DNA of 64,000 nucleotides, from contig JAEPRB010000064.1 of the NCBI GenBank assembly GCA_016758965.1, positions 114,819 to 178,818 on the forward strand, given 5' to 3'. Shown here piece after piece: positions 26,264 through 37,913 of the stretch. How positions within the stretch are numbered: position 1 is the stretch's first letter; every line of letters starts with the position of its first letter. This stretch comes from Circinella minor (taxonomy: Eukaryota; Mucoromycota; Mucoromycetes; Mucorales; Lichtheimiaceae). The position numbers were made by a program, and so were the translations under genes. The notes under the pieces are model-generated. The model ran no database searches. It saw nothing but the letters and a program-made list of their open reading frames with translations, and was not told the origin of the DNA.

Positions 26264-28681
26264 ATGACAGAAAATGATACAGATCGTATGTCGTCCATTA
26301 CGACTACTTCTATTTTGTCTTCCACTCCAACAGAAACAGCTACAATATCAGCAGGTAATAATGAGATATTTGTATTATTAGGAAAGAAACATTTTTTATC
26401 AGATCTGTAGTTGTTTTATGATTATATAACATCGATTGGTAACTTTTCTTATTTCTCTTCTTGTTCCTACGTACTATTAATCTTCAATAATGACAACAGT
26501 ATTGCCATCAGATGATAATAGTAATATTCAGGATAACAAAACCAATTGGAAAGTAAATGACGTATATGACGATGGTCCTGATGGTGGATATGGCTGGTGG
26601 GTCATTCTTGGCGCTTTTTTAGGTCAATTCACTTCATTTGGAACGGCTTCTAGTTGGTATGTATATTTATATATTATATACAAAATAGTTATATAAATAT
26701 CTTTGAGTAATATTTAACTAAAAATTATTTGTATTTTTTTATATGATAGGGGTTAGTAAACATTTTTTTTTTCATGTTATGGAATATGTCAGTTATCATT
26801 CAGTGCCGTATACTTTGTTTTTATGTACTTTACTGAATGATTACTGGTTGTTATAAACTGAAAAATTATAATGGATATAGGAATCATGCAGGAATATTTC
26901 GAAAGAAAAGTTTTTTATGATGTACCTGATGCACAATTGCAATTAAGCTTTGCTGGAACAATTATGGAACTTTTCGTTGATCTTATGGGTCCGGTATTTC
27001 AAATTGTCGCTGCCCGATACGGTGTACGAACTGTCCTTATTTTAGGCTCATTTTTAGGTGTTCTTGGATTAGAATTGGCTGGATTTACCACAAAGGTTAC
27101 TATTATTATGTCAATATTATCTAGTTTAAAATAATTTAAAATAGAAGCGATGAAGAGGACTCTTCAATAAGTATTTTACACAAGAATAGGAATACTAAGT
27201 GGTTTGTTGTTATTTATATTACTCCTATTATTGTTTTATTAGATATGGCATTTGTATCTCACACAAGGTGTTTTATTCGGATCAGGTGCATCTTTTATAT
27301 ATGTGGTAAGCACTCTTTCATTCAAACATATATTTTCGTTTTTTTTCTAGTATAGTTATTAATAATTGTTCATCTAACATTGATGTTATTTGCTTAAAAA
27401 AGGCAGCCATGTCAGTCCCTGCCCAATGGTTTAATCGTCGTCGAGGTGTAGGTCTAGGTATTGTGAGTAGTGGAAGTGGGTTTGGAGGACTTATTCTCCC
27501 ATTTATTATGACTGGTATTAATGACAAGCTAGGAGCTTCATGGTAAGAGTGATAATAAGAGTAATTCATTTTGTTTATTCAAAAAGCAGTTATGCAAGTC
27601 ATTACTTCAGTGTTTTATAAAGAATTGATAGTAACAAATTATTTATTTTATATAATGTACATAGGACTTATCGAATCATGGGATTTGTTTGCTTAGCGAT
27701 GAATGTTGTCACTTGTTTATTGGTAAAAGAAAAATATCCACGTCATAAGAAGCAAAAAGTCAATACTGGTAACAAAGAAAAAGGAGAAGAAGAGCAACAA
27801 GACTCAGAGTCACGTCATCCAACTTTACGTGAGACATTTAACTTCAGCGTACTCAAAGATGTCAATTATCTTTTGTGGGTAATTGGTTCAGTGATAGCTC
27901 TCATGGGATTTTTTATTCCATTCTTTTTTGTTCCTTGTAAGTAATATATAATATACTGTAAACATAAACTAAATCTTCAACTAACATTGCATATACAATT
28001 ATAATTAAAACTATAGCATATGCAAGATATATTGGATTATCCAGTTCTGATGGCACCGCTATCATAGCAGTTATGTCTGCTGGTAATTGTATAGGAAGAG
28101 TTGTAATTGGGTATGTAATTAATATTCGCTATCATTATTGCTCTAATTGTTATTATCTTTGTAATAAATTAATAAAAGCTAATAATATATTATTTTAGAT
28201 ACATTGGTGATCATATAGGTCGTCTGAATGCCAACATTCTTTTCACTATGCTTAGTGGATTGAGTGCAATAACAATATGGATATTTGCATACAGTTATGG
28301 TACACTGATGGCATTCGCAGTTGTTTTCGGCCTTGTTTGTAGCTCCTATGTTGCTTTGCGTAAGTTATTCTCTTAGTATATATATATTTTTACGATAGCA
28401 TCCTTTTTTTCTCTCTTTTTACTTAAATTGTACATACAGTTTCTCCTATCACTGCAACCATTCTAGGAATTGAAAGATTTCCGACAGGTCTATCCATATT
28501 ATTACTCTCCAATATGATTAGTGTGTTTAGTCCAACAATAGTTTCAGCTATTGAAATACGGGTTTCTTCTGAACCATATTTGGTATACAAATTATCTTGT
28601 GGTGTTTTTTATATTGTTGGAGGATTATTTTTAATATTATTGAAGGTTAGAATGACGCATAGTCTGCTTGTTAAAATTTAA
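26264..28681 (+). CDS. MFS monocarboxylate-type transporter
   Basis: Twelve-helix transporter of the MCT family (TC 2.A.1.13), about 478 aa; likely moves a monocarboxylate or similar acid across the plasma membrane. Exons: 26264-26354, 26500-26656, 26750-26751 (2 nt), 26881-27095, 27243-27305, 27403-27542, 27665-27936, 28017-28110, 28199-28359 and 28440-28681. The Asp/Gly-rich MCT start GPDGGYGWWVIL opens helix 1; PAQWFNRRRGVGLGI follows helix 4; a charged loop (KKQKVNTGNKEKGEEEQQ) separates the two halves; GDHIGRLN sits between helices 8 and 9. The conserved SSWGIMQEY can only be read if two G bases at 26750-26751 are included. The start is chosen because exon 1 splices in frame to exon 2; an ATG at 26490 is the alternative. 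Confidence 0.88.
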
Positions 28682-28991
28682 TTACCTCTAGTATTATAAT
28701 TATTATCATGGTTTCACTTGTAGTAGTAGCAGTAGTAGCAGTACAATTAAATAGAATATATATACCCGTCATATACATCATTCATTCATATTTGTTCATT
28801 TATAATAAATTCTTTTGTTGTCAAGTTAATAAAGAAATTACATTTAAAGAAGTCTAATCCAACGTGGATTATTTTGTCGGATTGCCAAATATAAAAAAAA
28901 AATCATCTATCCTTTTATTTTCTTACTCTTTCTTTCAGACATTATCTCCAACTCTTTGCTGCGGGGCTAAAAAAAAGAGAAACGATCAGTC

Positions 28992-31900
28992 ATGGAATTG
29001 CAAGACGAACTCGAGCATGCCCACTCGCTCGCTTCAAGTTACGTCCTTTTAAGCAGTAACCCTTTTCGTCAATTGATCTCAAAAGCAACTAGTGATGCCT
29101 ATTATGGAAGAAGAACAGTGGACGGTTTTCTAGATTTTATGGGCGCGATGATCAAAGACGAAGCTGGTGTTTGTCGAAATCATAACATCGACATTCGTTT
29201 GTTATTTATTAATTCATTCAAGTCAAAAGATGCAAACTTGGAAGCTTTGAGTGAACTTAAGCTTGAAGGTGATGCTGCTGAAAAAGTTGAAGCCAGAAAA
29301 GCCAATTTAATAGCTATGGTTAAAGGTGCAGCTGTAAGTATTTATTATTTTCTCCTTTTATAATTTAACCCCCCCCCCAAAAAAAAAGACGTGACATCAA
29401 GTTTATAGCTATTATTGCTCTATACCATTTCTTTCTTTCTTTCTTCATTATACTTACATGCTATAATGATAATTAGGACCGGTCAATCTTTACAGAAGCA
29501 GATTATAAGATCAACCTTTCTAGTCAACTTTTGGAAGCAGCTAAACTTATTCCAAGCAAAGTTATGTTTGACAGACGTTTAGTTCGACTTAACACAGCTA
29601 TGCTGTAAGTATACATATGTTAAAAAAATATCAATTATTGTATTAATTAATAACTTATTTAATTATTTTAATAGTTATAAACAAAACAAATTTAATCTAT
29701 TTCGCGAAGATAATGTTGGATATACAGCACTCATCAATGACCTTATTGTTGGCAGCATTGACCTTCCTTACGACGAAAATGGCCAAGCTCCACCAACACC
29801 ATTAGATCGTATTGACACTTTCTTGGAAACAGTCTCATCACATATCGGTACAGCATATTCTCTATTTTCTTTCAAGTTACCTATATCCTACACACACAGA
29901 CAACTGTTATATTGATCGACAAATCAAAAAAAAATGTGCTAATATCACCGATTCTTGCGTAAACCTTTCTCTTCTTTCTCCCCCCCTCCCAGGTATTTTT
30001 CATCTTGATCCCAATCGTGTGTTGGACGTGTTATTGGATTTCTTTATCAAGGAACTACTCAGAAATTTCACGTTTTGGATTGAATTATTTAAACGATCTA
30101 AATGGGTTGAATCACCAGAAAGAGGAAGTCCTATTATGGCTCATTTACTTGGTTACAAGTTTGAATATTATCAAAAATACGAAATGACAAATTCTCCTTC
30201 CGAATTATATTATGGATGTGCTTTACTAATTAAATGTGGTCTCGTTCGTCTTTACGATTTGTTACCATACTTACATCCCTTTGATGCCAATATGGATGCT
30301 GCTAAAAAGAAATATATGGAGCACATGAACAAGGAAATTAAAACAAATACTGGTGGTATGTTAGCACAATTTGGTGCACTTGGTGAAGATGGTTCAACGG
30401 AACGCATGGAAAAACCCAAGGCTAAAGATGGTGATGGTGATGAAGACGGAGATGGAAAGGAAAAAAATCGTTACAATGTCAACGACATTGTGGAGCTTAC
30501 CAAAGCCCTTCTTGCCATTGGAGACATTTATCATGCCGAACTTATCTTTGCCAAATATGACAAGCTTGTAGATATGCATCCAGAAATTGCTCATTATATT
30601 TACCGTTTAAGTGATGTGGTTTTGCAAAATGCATACGAACTTTATGTACCTACTGATATCAAGGAACGTTTTATCCTTTTTGCACAGCGCGCTGAAGAAT
30701 CAAGGTTGAAAAGTGAATTAGGTGGTACTGACAAAGTTACAACAATGGAACATGTTCTAGTGACGAATTACATGAAGGAGGGCACACTCGATTCCACCAA
30801 GACAAAATGCTTTAACTTCTTTTATGATGATTGGAAGAAGGATTTACCACAATGCAATTCGTTTCAAGATCTAATGGACGTGTTTGCTCCTGTGATGCGT
30901 CTAGCCGGTTACAAGATGTATCTTGCTCCAAATCTGACCCAAAAACTGATGCTTATTGTCCGAAGTCTCTTGGAACGCGAATCAGAATTCCCGGGCTCAA
31001 AGAGTCATTCTTTGGCTGTCATACGTGAATTTTTGTTTCCAGCAGTATCTTTCAGTTCATCAAACCCAGGTACCATGGCAATGCTTTGGGACATATTAGA
31101 GTTGCTTTCTTTCCAAGAGAGGTAAATATTTTTTTGTTATTTTTATGGTAACGTTAATAAGCTATATGAAATTAGATAACTAACCCGTATGTTAATGCTA
31201 AAAAAAATAGATGCTCATTATATGGTGAGTGGGGTAATGACTTTTACAAAAGAACCATCGAATGTAAACTTTTAAAAGCACGTACTGAACGAGCAGCAAA
31301 GAGTGTAATGCAGTAAGTTATTTTCTTTTCATTTTTCATCTTATCCATATTAAAAAAAATCGGAAAAAAATACTCATTTTTTTAATTAGACGTGTATCTA
31401 AGAATGATGTTCGCCAATGTGGTCGTGATCTTGGAAAACTCGCAAATTCAAATCCTATGATCATTTTCAACGTTATGCTCGACCAGATCCAATCTTTTGA
31501 CAATATGGCTCCATACATGGCGGATGCATGTAGATATATGGGTGATTTTGCATATGATGTGTTGGGTTATTTGATGACAGAAAAATGGACTGGATATCAA
31601 GGAGCAGGTCGCATGAAGAAAATTAAAATGAAGGGTGATGGCATAAATGCAACATGGTTGCGTGGTAAGTAGAGCTATCAATGGGTATGTCTGTGAATTG
31701 CGTAAGATTAAATTTACTTACTTATTTTTATGATTATTTATAATGGGATAGCTCTTTCGGTTTTCAGTGGTATGCTTTACAAGAAGCAAGGTATTGACCC
31801 AACTCCTTTATTAAGATACATGATTTTCCGTTTGCACAATGACGACGCAGTGGAAGATCTCATTCTTTTCAATGAATTCGTTACCAAGTTATGCGGTATC

Positions 31901-34366
31901 GAAATCATCGGTAGTGCAATGACAGATGATCAAATTATGGCGGCAGCATGCAGCGACACAGTCAGAACTGAGGCATTCCAACCAGTATCTGCAGACAATC
32001 GACGTGCCAGCAAACGTGTGATCAATCGTCTCAAGGAAACTCTTCAAGCCAATGATACAGCACTTCAAATTATTGTCTTGCTTTACCGATTGAAAGAATC
32101 GCTTTCTCGTCAAACTAGTCTTTCCACACATAGTCTTGGAACCCAAGTTGACACTGTACACCAAACAATCACTCAATTTATGGAACTTTTAACCACCATT
32201 TTTGATGCTAACGAATATGATGCCTTGATCCCCGATGCATTGACACTTTCCAAAAACTACAACCTTCCATCTTCTCTGGTGATCCAATTGGTACGACCCA
32301 AGACAAGACAATCTCTTCAAAATTATCAAGAACCTACTGGAGAGGATGCTAATAATCCAGATGAACCGCATCCAGTTTTCAAGCCATTGATTGATCAAAT
32401 TCCACAAATTGTTTCCGACGATAGTATTCTCAATACCATTACGGCCGAATTCTATGTAATCTTTTGGCAATTGAGTTTATACGATATTTATGTCCCAGAA
32501 GCATCTTACCAAGCTGCTATCAAGAAACATCAAGATGTTATTGCTGCATGCCGTGATACCCGTTCAACTTTCTTTTTAAGCAATCGACCCTCCGTTGTCA
32601 ATAAAACGGAACGACAAGCACAGGCCAGTTTGGAAGCCTTACAAGAAGATTTACCACGGCATAAGGCTCACGTTGAAAAAGTGATGAAATTACTTCAAGC
32701 ATCCCAAGCTCGTTGGTTTCCAACAACAGTGGATCGTTTGCCATTGATTTCAAGCATCATTCAACATTGTGTTTTACCTCGTAGCATTGCTTCCGAAACC
32801 GATGCTGTTTTTTGTGCCGAATTCGTCTTATTGATGCATCGTTTGGGTGCTCGTAACTTCTCTAGTTTGACAATGCTTGACAAGGTGTTATCTGAAAATT
32901 TGCCAACAGCACTTATTGCATTCACTTCATACGAAACCACTATTCATGCTCGGTTCACTTATCGTATCTTTGCTAAAATGTCTGAATGGCACCAACAAGA
33001 ACAAGAATATCTTGCGGGAGCACACGGTGAAGGATTAATTGGTTTCCAGAAAAAATGGAATGTACAATCAGCAAGTCAAGAGTTTACAAAGGAGGATTTG
33101 TTGAGCTTCCAAGAATTTAAACGGGTAACGCATAAATGGCATTTGAAAACAAGTCTTGCCATTGAACAAGCTTTATCATCTGGTGAACCCAATATGATCC
33201 GAAATGCATTCCTTATTCTCAAACAATTTATTCCCCATTTCCCAATCATTCGTGAACATGGTCAAGTGCTTACCAAAGCAACAAATGAATTGGCTAGTCG
33301 AGAAAGAATGGATCATATTAAAGTACTTGCTCGAAGGTAAATAAGTTTGTTTTTTCTTCTACTATATCACGAACTTTTTTCTTAGTATTCTAAATCATTT
33401 ATACTAAACTAACTTTTTTAATTGTTTTTATAGTTATCTTGGACTACTTGAAAAAGTCAAAAGTCGATGGAAAACAAAGAACAAATTCCTTGGTATTGAA
33501 GAACCCGAACCCGAACCCCCAGCACGTACAGAACGAGCAACCAATAGCGGTACAAACACACCAGCTAAATCATCAAGCCCTCGTCGTGATGATAAACACG
33601 AATCTTCTAGCGAAAGAAAACGAACACGTGAAGATGCACCATCATCACAACGTAGTAGTGGGGATAATGATAAGAACAACAATGGTGGTTCCAAACGTCC
33701 GCGCCATGACAATGAAGATCGATCAAAACGTGAGTCCAGCAGCAGTCGACACCGTTCTACTCAAGAAGTATCATCAACATCACTCAGCAGGGAAGGTAGT
33801 CAAAGAGAATCGGGAGGACGTGAATCAGGAAGAGAATCTGCTGAACGATCATCGGCGCGAGAATCTACACGCGAGACACCAAGAGAACCTGGACGATCAT
33901 CTGCTCGAGATTCACCTCGCGAAACAACTCGTGTACGTGATCATGTACGAGATGCTGTTCGTGAAGCTGTTCGAGATACTTCAAGATTACCACCTAAAGA
34001 ATCAACTCGTGAAAGTCGTGGATCAAATAGTAATGCTCCATCTCGTAAACGGGAACGCACAGAAGAAGATCGAGAACGTGAACGCGAACGTACTGATAAA
34101 CGTCATCGGTTAGTTTTATTATTTCTTTTCTTTTGGTTTCATTCATCCCCCATTTAATCATGATATTAATTATAACTGTTACTGTTATCACAATTTTTGT
34201 TAGGGAGGAGAGAAGTAGTCGAGAGGAACGAAGAGAACGAGGAGATCGAGGCGAAAGAAATGACAGAGACAGAGAACGCGATCGTGGTCGTGATCGTGAT
34301 CGTGAACATGATAGAGATCGTGATCGACAAAGAGGACGTCATAGTCATAGTCATCGACGACGATAA
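28992..34366 (+). CDS. THO2: THO complex subunit 2 (Tho2/THOC2)
   Basis: Largest subunit of the nuclear THO/TREX complex, which couples transcription by RNA polymerase II to mRNA packaging and export and limits R-loops. I assemble 1523 aa from nine exons: 28992-29333, 29477-29604, 29675-29847, 29993-31121, 31211-31312, 31390-31664, 31752-33336, 33434-34108 and 34204-34366. All junctions are GT..AG and the total is in frame. Features: an alpha-helical scaffold throughout, the conserved centre LYGEWGND..RTERAAKSVMQRVSK, a segment ending SYLGLLEKVKSRW, and from about residue 1270 an Arg/Ser/Glu/Asp-rich tail (RES, RDR and RHRS-type dipeptides) typical of fungal and animal Tho2 C termini. It follows the transporter on the same strand, 310 bases downstream. 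Confidence 0.93.
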
Positions 34367-35589
34367 TTCTTTCTTTTTTTTTAGTTAAATCCCCAACAAT
34401 AATTTGTAAATATAAGTTTCGTCACTCAATCCCCAATTCAACCGAACACGCCTTTCAAACACTTGCACACATTTATTAATAACCAAAAACCAACTATAAA
34501 TTCAAAAATAAAAGTTTGAAAAACCAAATATATTTTTCATCATCGTCATTTTGATGGATTCAAAAAAAAAAAACTCTTGCCTCCTCGAATATTCAATATG
34601 CTATGTAAGTTAATTTATATATACTTTTTTTTTCGCTCAATTTACCAGTGTTTTGCATTGGTGGTTTGTTTACAACTATTCTAGATGGTATCAGTATTGA
34701 TAATCGGGTCTTTACTTCTTTATCTCAAAGAATCTCAAGAAGTGTGCTCTTTACATTGGGTTTTCTGGTTCTCGAGTAAGATAGTGGGCTTTGTGATAGA
34801 CCTTGTGCAATAACTCTTTACAACTCTTCTATATGCCCCGCAATGATCAATATTGGGACAGTATGGAGTTACTATATGATCATAACTCCAATTGACTTTT
34901 TGGATGACAGCATCAAATTCAACGACGAATTACGTACAACCATAGTCAAACGGTTACAGAGAGAGGATACCATGGAAAAATATATACGATTTATTTACAT
35001 GGCTGAAGCCAATAATAATCTGATATTATAGTCTGGATCAATATACCATATAAAATTAAGATTCTTCCTCATACTCTGGTCTATATAAAATGCAAGATTT
35101 CCAGTAACAGGTGATAATTTTCTCCTTTGTAATTAGACACTGTTTTTTTTTTTTTGCACAGGTGGGATTTGACTCGAAAGTAGTGCAAAAATAGGGGAGT
35201 GGTTTTTAACTGTGTAAGATTGAACTCGGTTTTACACTTGGACAAAACAGCTTCCTTTGAAGTTTGTTCAGGAGGCTACAAGAAAACATGTAGATAATAT
35301 AGGGCTTTGGAGTCCAAATTCTCATTTAATGTATGTACCCAAAATGTTCCCTATATTTTTGACAAGCTTTTTATGTACATAAACTATATGCATTCACATA
35401 GCCACACAAGTGCTATTGTCCAAACAAGCAAACATGGACCTAAATTTTAATAAAGTCGTGCTCTCATTGGTTTAAAGTGTTTGTTTTATCAACACCCGCA
35501 CCTGTGTTATCCACTCCAAAAAAAAAAAAAAAAGTGTTGTCAGTTTTATTGTTCATTTTCGCTTCCTGTCTGCATATATAAAATATACT
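34367..35589. other. Intergenic region with a possible small gene remnant
   Basis: Between THO2 and DUS4. A frame at 34843-35031 ends in a charged, protein-like stretch (FLDDSIKFNDELR, then KRLQREDTMEKYIRF). An overlapping +1 frame from about 34831 starts MPRNDQYWDSMELL. The two could be a short gene broken by a frameshift, but I recognise no family. The rest is non-coding; an A15 run near 35520 lies close to the DUS4 start. Confidence 0.35.
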
Positions 35590-36716
35590 ATGGGGAAGAC
35601 TTCAGTTCTCGATGTCATAAATTCAAAAGATCGAGTTAATGTTTGTGCTCCTATGGTACGATATAGTAAACTACCATTCAGAGAGCTCGTTCGCAAGTAA
35701 GTGTACCCTTTAATAAAAAGAGTTATGTTTCTCGGTTGGAAAACTGATCTTCTCGCCTTTTATTTTTGTTCTATAAAAATAGGTACAATGTTGATATTGC
35801 TTATACCCCTATGATACTTGCCGATGTGTTCAAAAATTCAGAAATGGCCCGGGAAACAGATTATTCAACTAATGAAGCAGACGATCCAGTTGTTGTTCAA
35901 TTTGCAGCAAGTAATGGAGTTGATTTAGCAGCAGCAGCAGAAATGGTGGCTCCGTTTGCCGGTGGTATTGGTATGAAAAGAAATTAAAACCGAAAATTAA
36001 AAAGAAAGAGAGGAGATACGACAGTTTTATAATAATTATACCTAAATCAACTTAAATTATCTACATAATTTGGATTATTAGATTTAAACTGTGGTTGTCC
36101 ACAAAAATGGGCTATTCAAGAACATATTGGATCTTATTTAATGTCTGATCCAGAAGCTGTACGAGATATGGTCAAAACGATGAAAGGAAGAGTTAATATC
36201 CCTTGTAGTATCAAAATCCGTGTTCATCCAGATTTGAAAGAAACTTATGAATTTGTAAAAAGAGCAGAATCTGTCGGTGTGGACTTTTTAACAGTACATG
36301 GACGAACACGAAGTCAAAAATCGACTGAACCTGTTAATTTCGATGGTATTAAATTGGTTAAAGAAACAGCCAGTGTACCAGTAATTGCCAACGGAAGTAT
36401 TTTCTCGAATGAAGATGCAGAAGAAATGTATAATAAAACAGGTGTAAATGGTGTCATGTCAGCTCGAGGATTATTACAAAACCCGGCATTTTTTGCAGGA
36501 TATGAAGTACCACCTTGGGAGTGTATCGAAGAATATGTTCGTTTAGCTTTAGCTTATGGTACAAATCACTTCATTTTCCATCATCATTTAATGTATATGT
36601 TTGAAGACATTATGAGCAACGCAGAACGTAAAACATTTAATACGCTTTCAAGTATACCCGCCATCCTTGATCATTTAGAAAGCAATTGGGGTTTGGATGT
36701 TACGAAACTTGTATAA
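35590..36716 (+). CDS. DUS4: tRNA-dihydrouridine(20a/20b) synthase, Dus4 type
   Basis: FMN enzyme that reduces specific uridines in the tRNA D-loop. 309 aa from three exons (35590-35696, 35783-35970, 36082-36716). Motifs in order: the flavin-binding start VNVCAPMVRYSKLPFREL; YTPMILADVF; VVQFAASNG; the catalytic-cysteine block DLNCGCPQ (Cys104 in the usual NxGCP position); SIKIRVH; LTVHGRTR; VIANGSI; and VMSARGLLQNP. The short size and the APMVRYSKLPFR start fit Dus4 better than Dus1, Dus2 or Dus3. It is convergent with CFD1, with 150 bases between the stop codons. Confidence 0.93.
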
Positions 36717-36780
36717 ATTATTTCATATATAGTGTATCTATTATATATATATATATATATATATTTATAAAATAACAATT
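36717..36780. repeat. (TA)n tract between convergent genes
   Basis: A run of about eleven TA units near 36740-36765 lies between the DUS4 and CFD1 stops, probably within both 3' untranslated regions. Confidence 0.7.
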
Positions 36781-36866
36781 TAATTTTATGAAAATCTTAT
36801 ACAACATGTATTATATATGTACAAATCGGCATACTATGTGGAGGAAGGAAGGAAGGGCGATATGGT

Positions 36867-37913
36867 TTATGATGAAGAAGCGGAAGAAGGAGAAGAGGTT
36901 AATTCTACTACACGTTTACTGATTGTCTTGAAAATAGGGAATAAATTGGATTTTTCAAATGATTTAACATAAGATCCTTCACCATCTGTTTCAACCATTG
37001 TTGTAAATCCTGGGTCAATTGGGACTCGTCCTAAAAATTCAATTCCGTATTCATTTGCCATAGCTTCACCACCACCTGATGCAAAGATATTTGTACATTC
37101 AGTACAATGAGGGCACACAAATCCACTCATATTTTCCACAACACCTAAGACTGGTAACTTGACTTTTTTACAGAAAGATAATTCTTTTCGTACATCTGAA
37201 ATAGCAACACCTTGTGGCGTTGTTACCACAACTGCACCATCTGGTGAATATTCCTTCAAGTTTTCGATTGTTGCAATATGTTCGTCTGAAGTTCCAGGTG
37301 GTGTATCAATCAACAAATAGTCGAGTTCACCCCAACATACATCCTGTAAAAATTGTTTGATCATGGCTATAATATTGTTATATTTCATCAGAAAAAGGAT
37401 TAGTAATCAAAGTCATATCTGTATTTTCCTTTCTTCACTTATTTATAACGCAATATCAAACTGAAAAAATATAGCTTATTATTTTATGTATATACAAACC
37501 TGTTTTTTTAGGTCCTCGCCAAACAACGGAATCGTTTTTATTACTAAGCAAAAAGCCAATGGACATACATGCTAAACTCTGTTTGTCGTCCGCGTATACG
37601 GGCACCCAACCTTTTGAAGATTGATGTACTTGGTGTCCATCAAGACCCAACATGCGAGGAATCGAGGGTCCTGTCAAATCTACATCCATGATCTATTTCC
37701 CAAACATTCGTATAAATACACTATGCATTTATTCTCAAAAGAGAGTAGATCGATCGTTTTGTATATAAACATTAAACTTACCCCGACTTTATGTCCCTTT
37801 TCGACCAGACTTAAGGCAAGCTGTGTAGTTACAGAAGATTTACCAACGCCTCCTTTTCCAGAGAGTACTAAAACAATGTGCTTCACACCAGAAAGATTTG
37901 TTGTTTCGGCCAT
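36867..37913 (-). CDS. CFD1: Cytosolic Fe-S cluster assembly scaffold ATPase Cfd1 (NUBP2)
   Basis: P-loop NTPase of the Mrp/NBP35 family that builds 4Fe-4S clusters with Nbp35 in the cytosol. 274 aa from three exons (37913-37782, 37692-37500, 37366-36867). The deviant Walker [12 protein letters not shown] stands at about 18-27, MDVDLTGPS and [13 protein letters not shown] follow, and the cluster-bridging cysteines are in VCPHCTEC (about Cys193 and Cys196). The N-terminal four-cysteine ferredoxin-like motif of Nbp35 is absent, which separates Cfd1 from its partner. Ser-rich C terminus. Complete. Confidence 0.95.

Noticed and set aside
33439..34113. 224-codon frame at the THO2 C terminus
   Set aside because: Shadow of the THO2 RS/RD-rich exon in another frame; the THO2 frame continues correctly through both flanking introns.
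36867..37913. Nbp35 instead of Cfd1
   Set aside because: The N-terminal four-cysteine motif that defines Nbp35 is absent and the protein starts directly before the P-loop.
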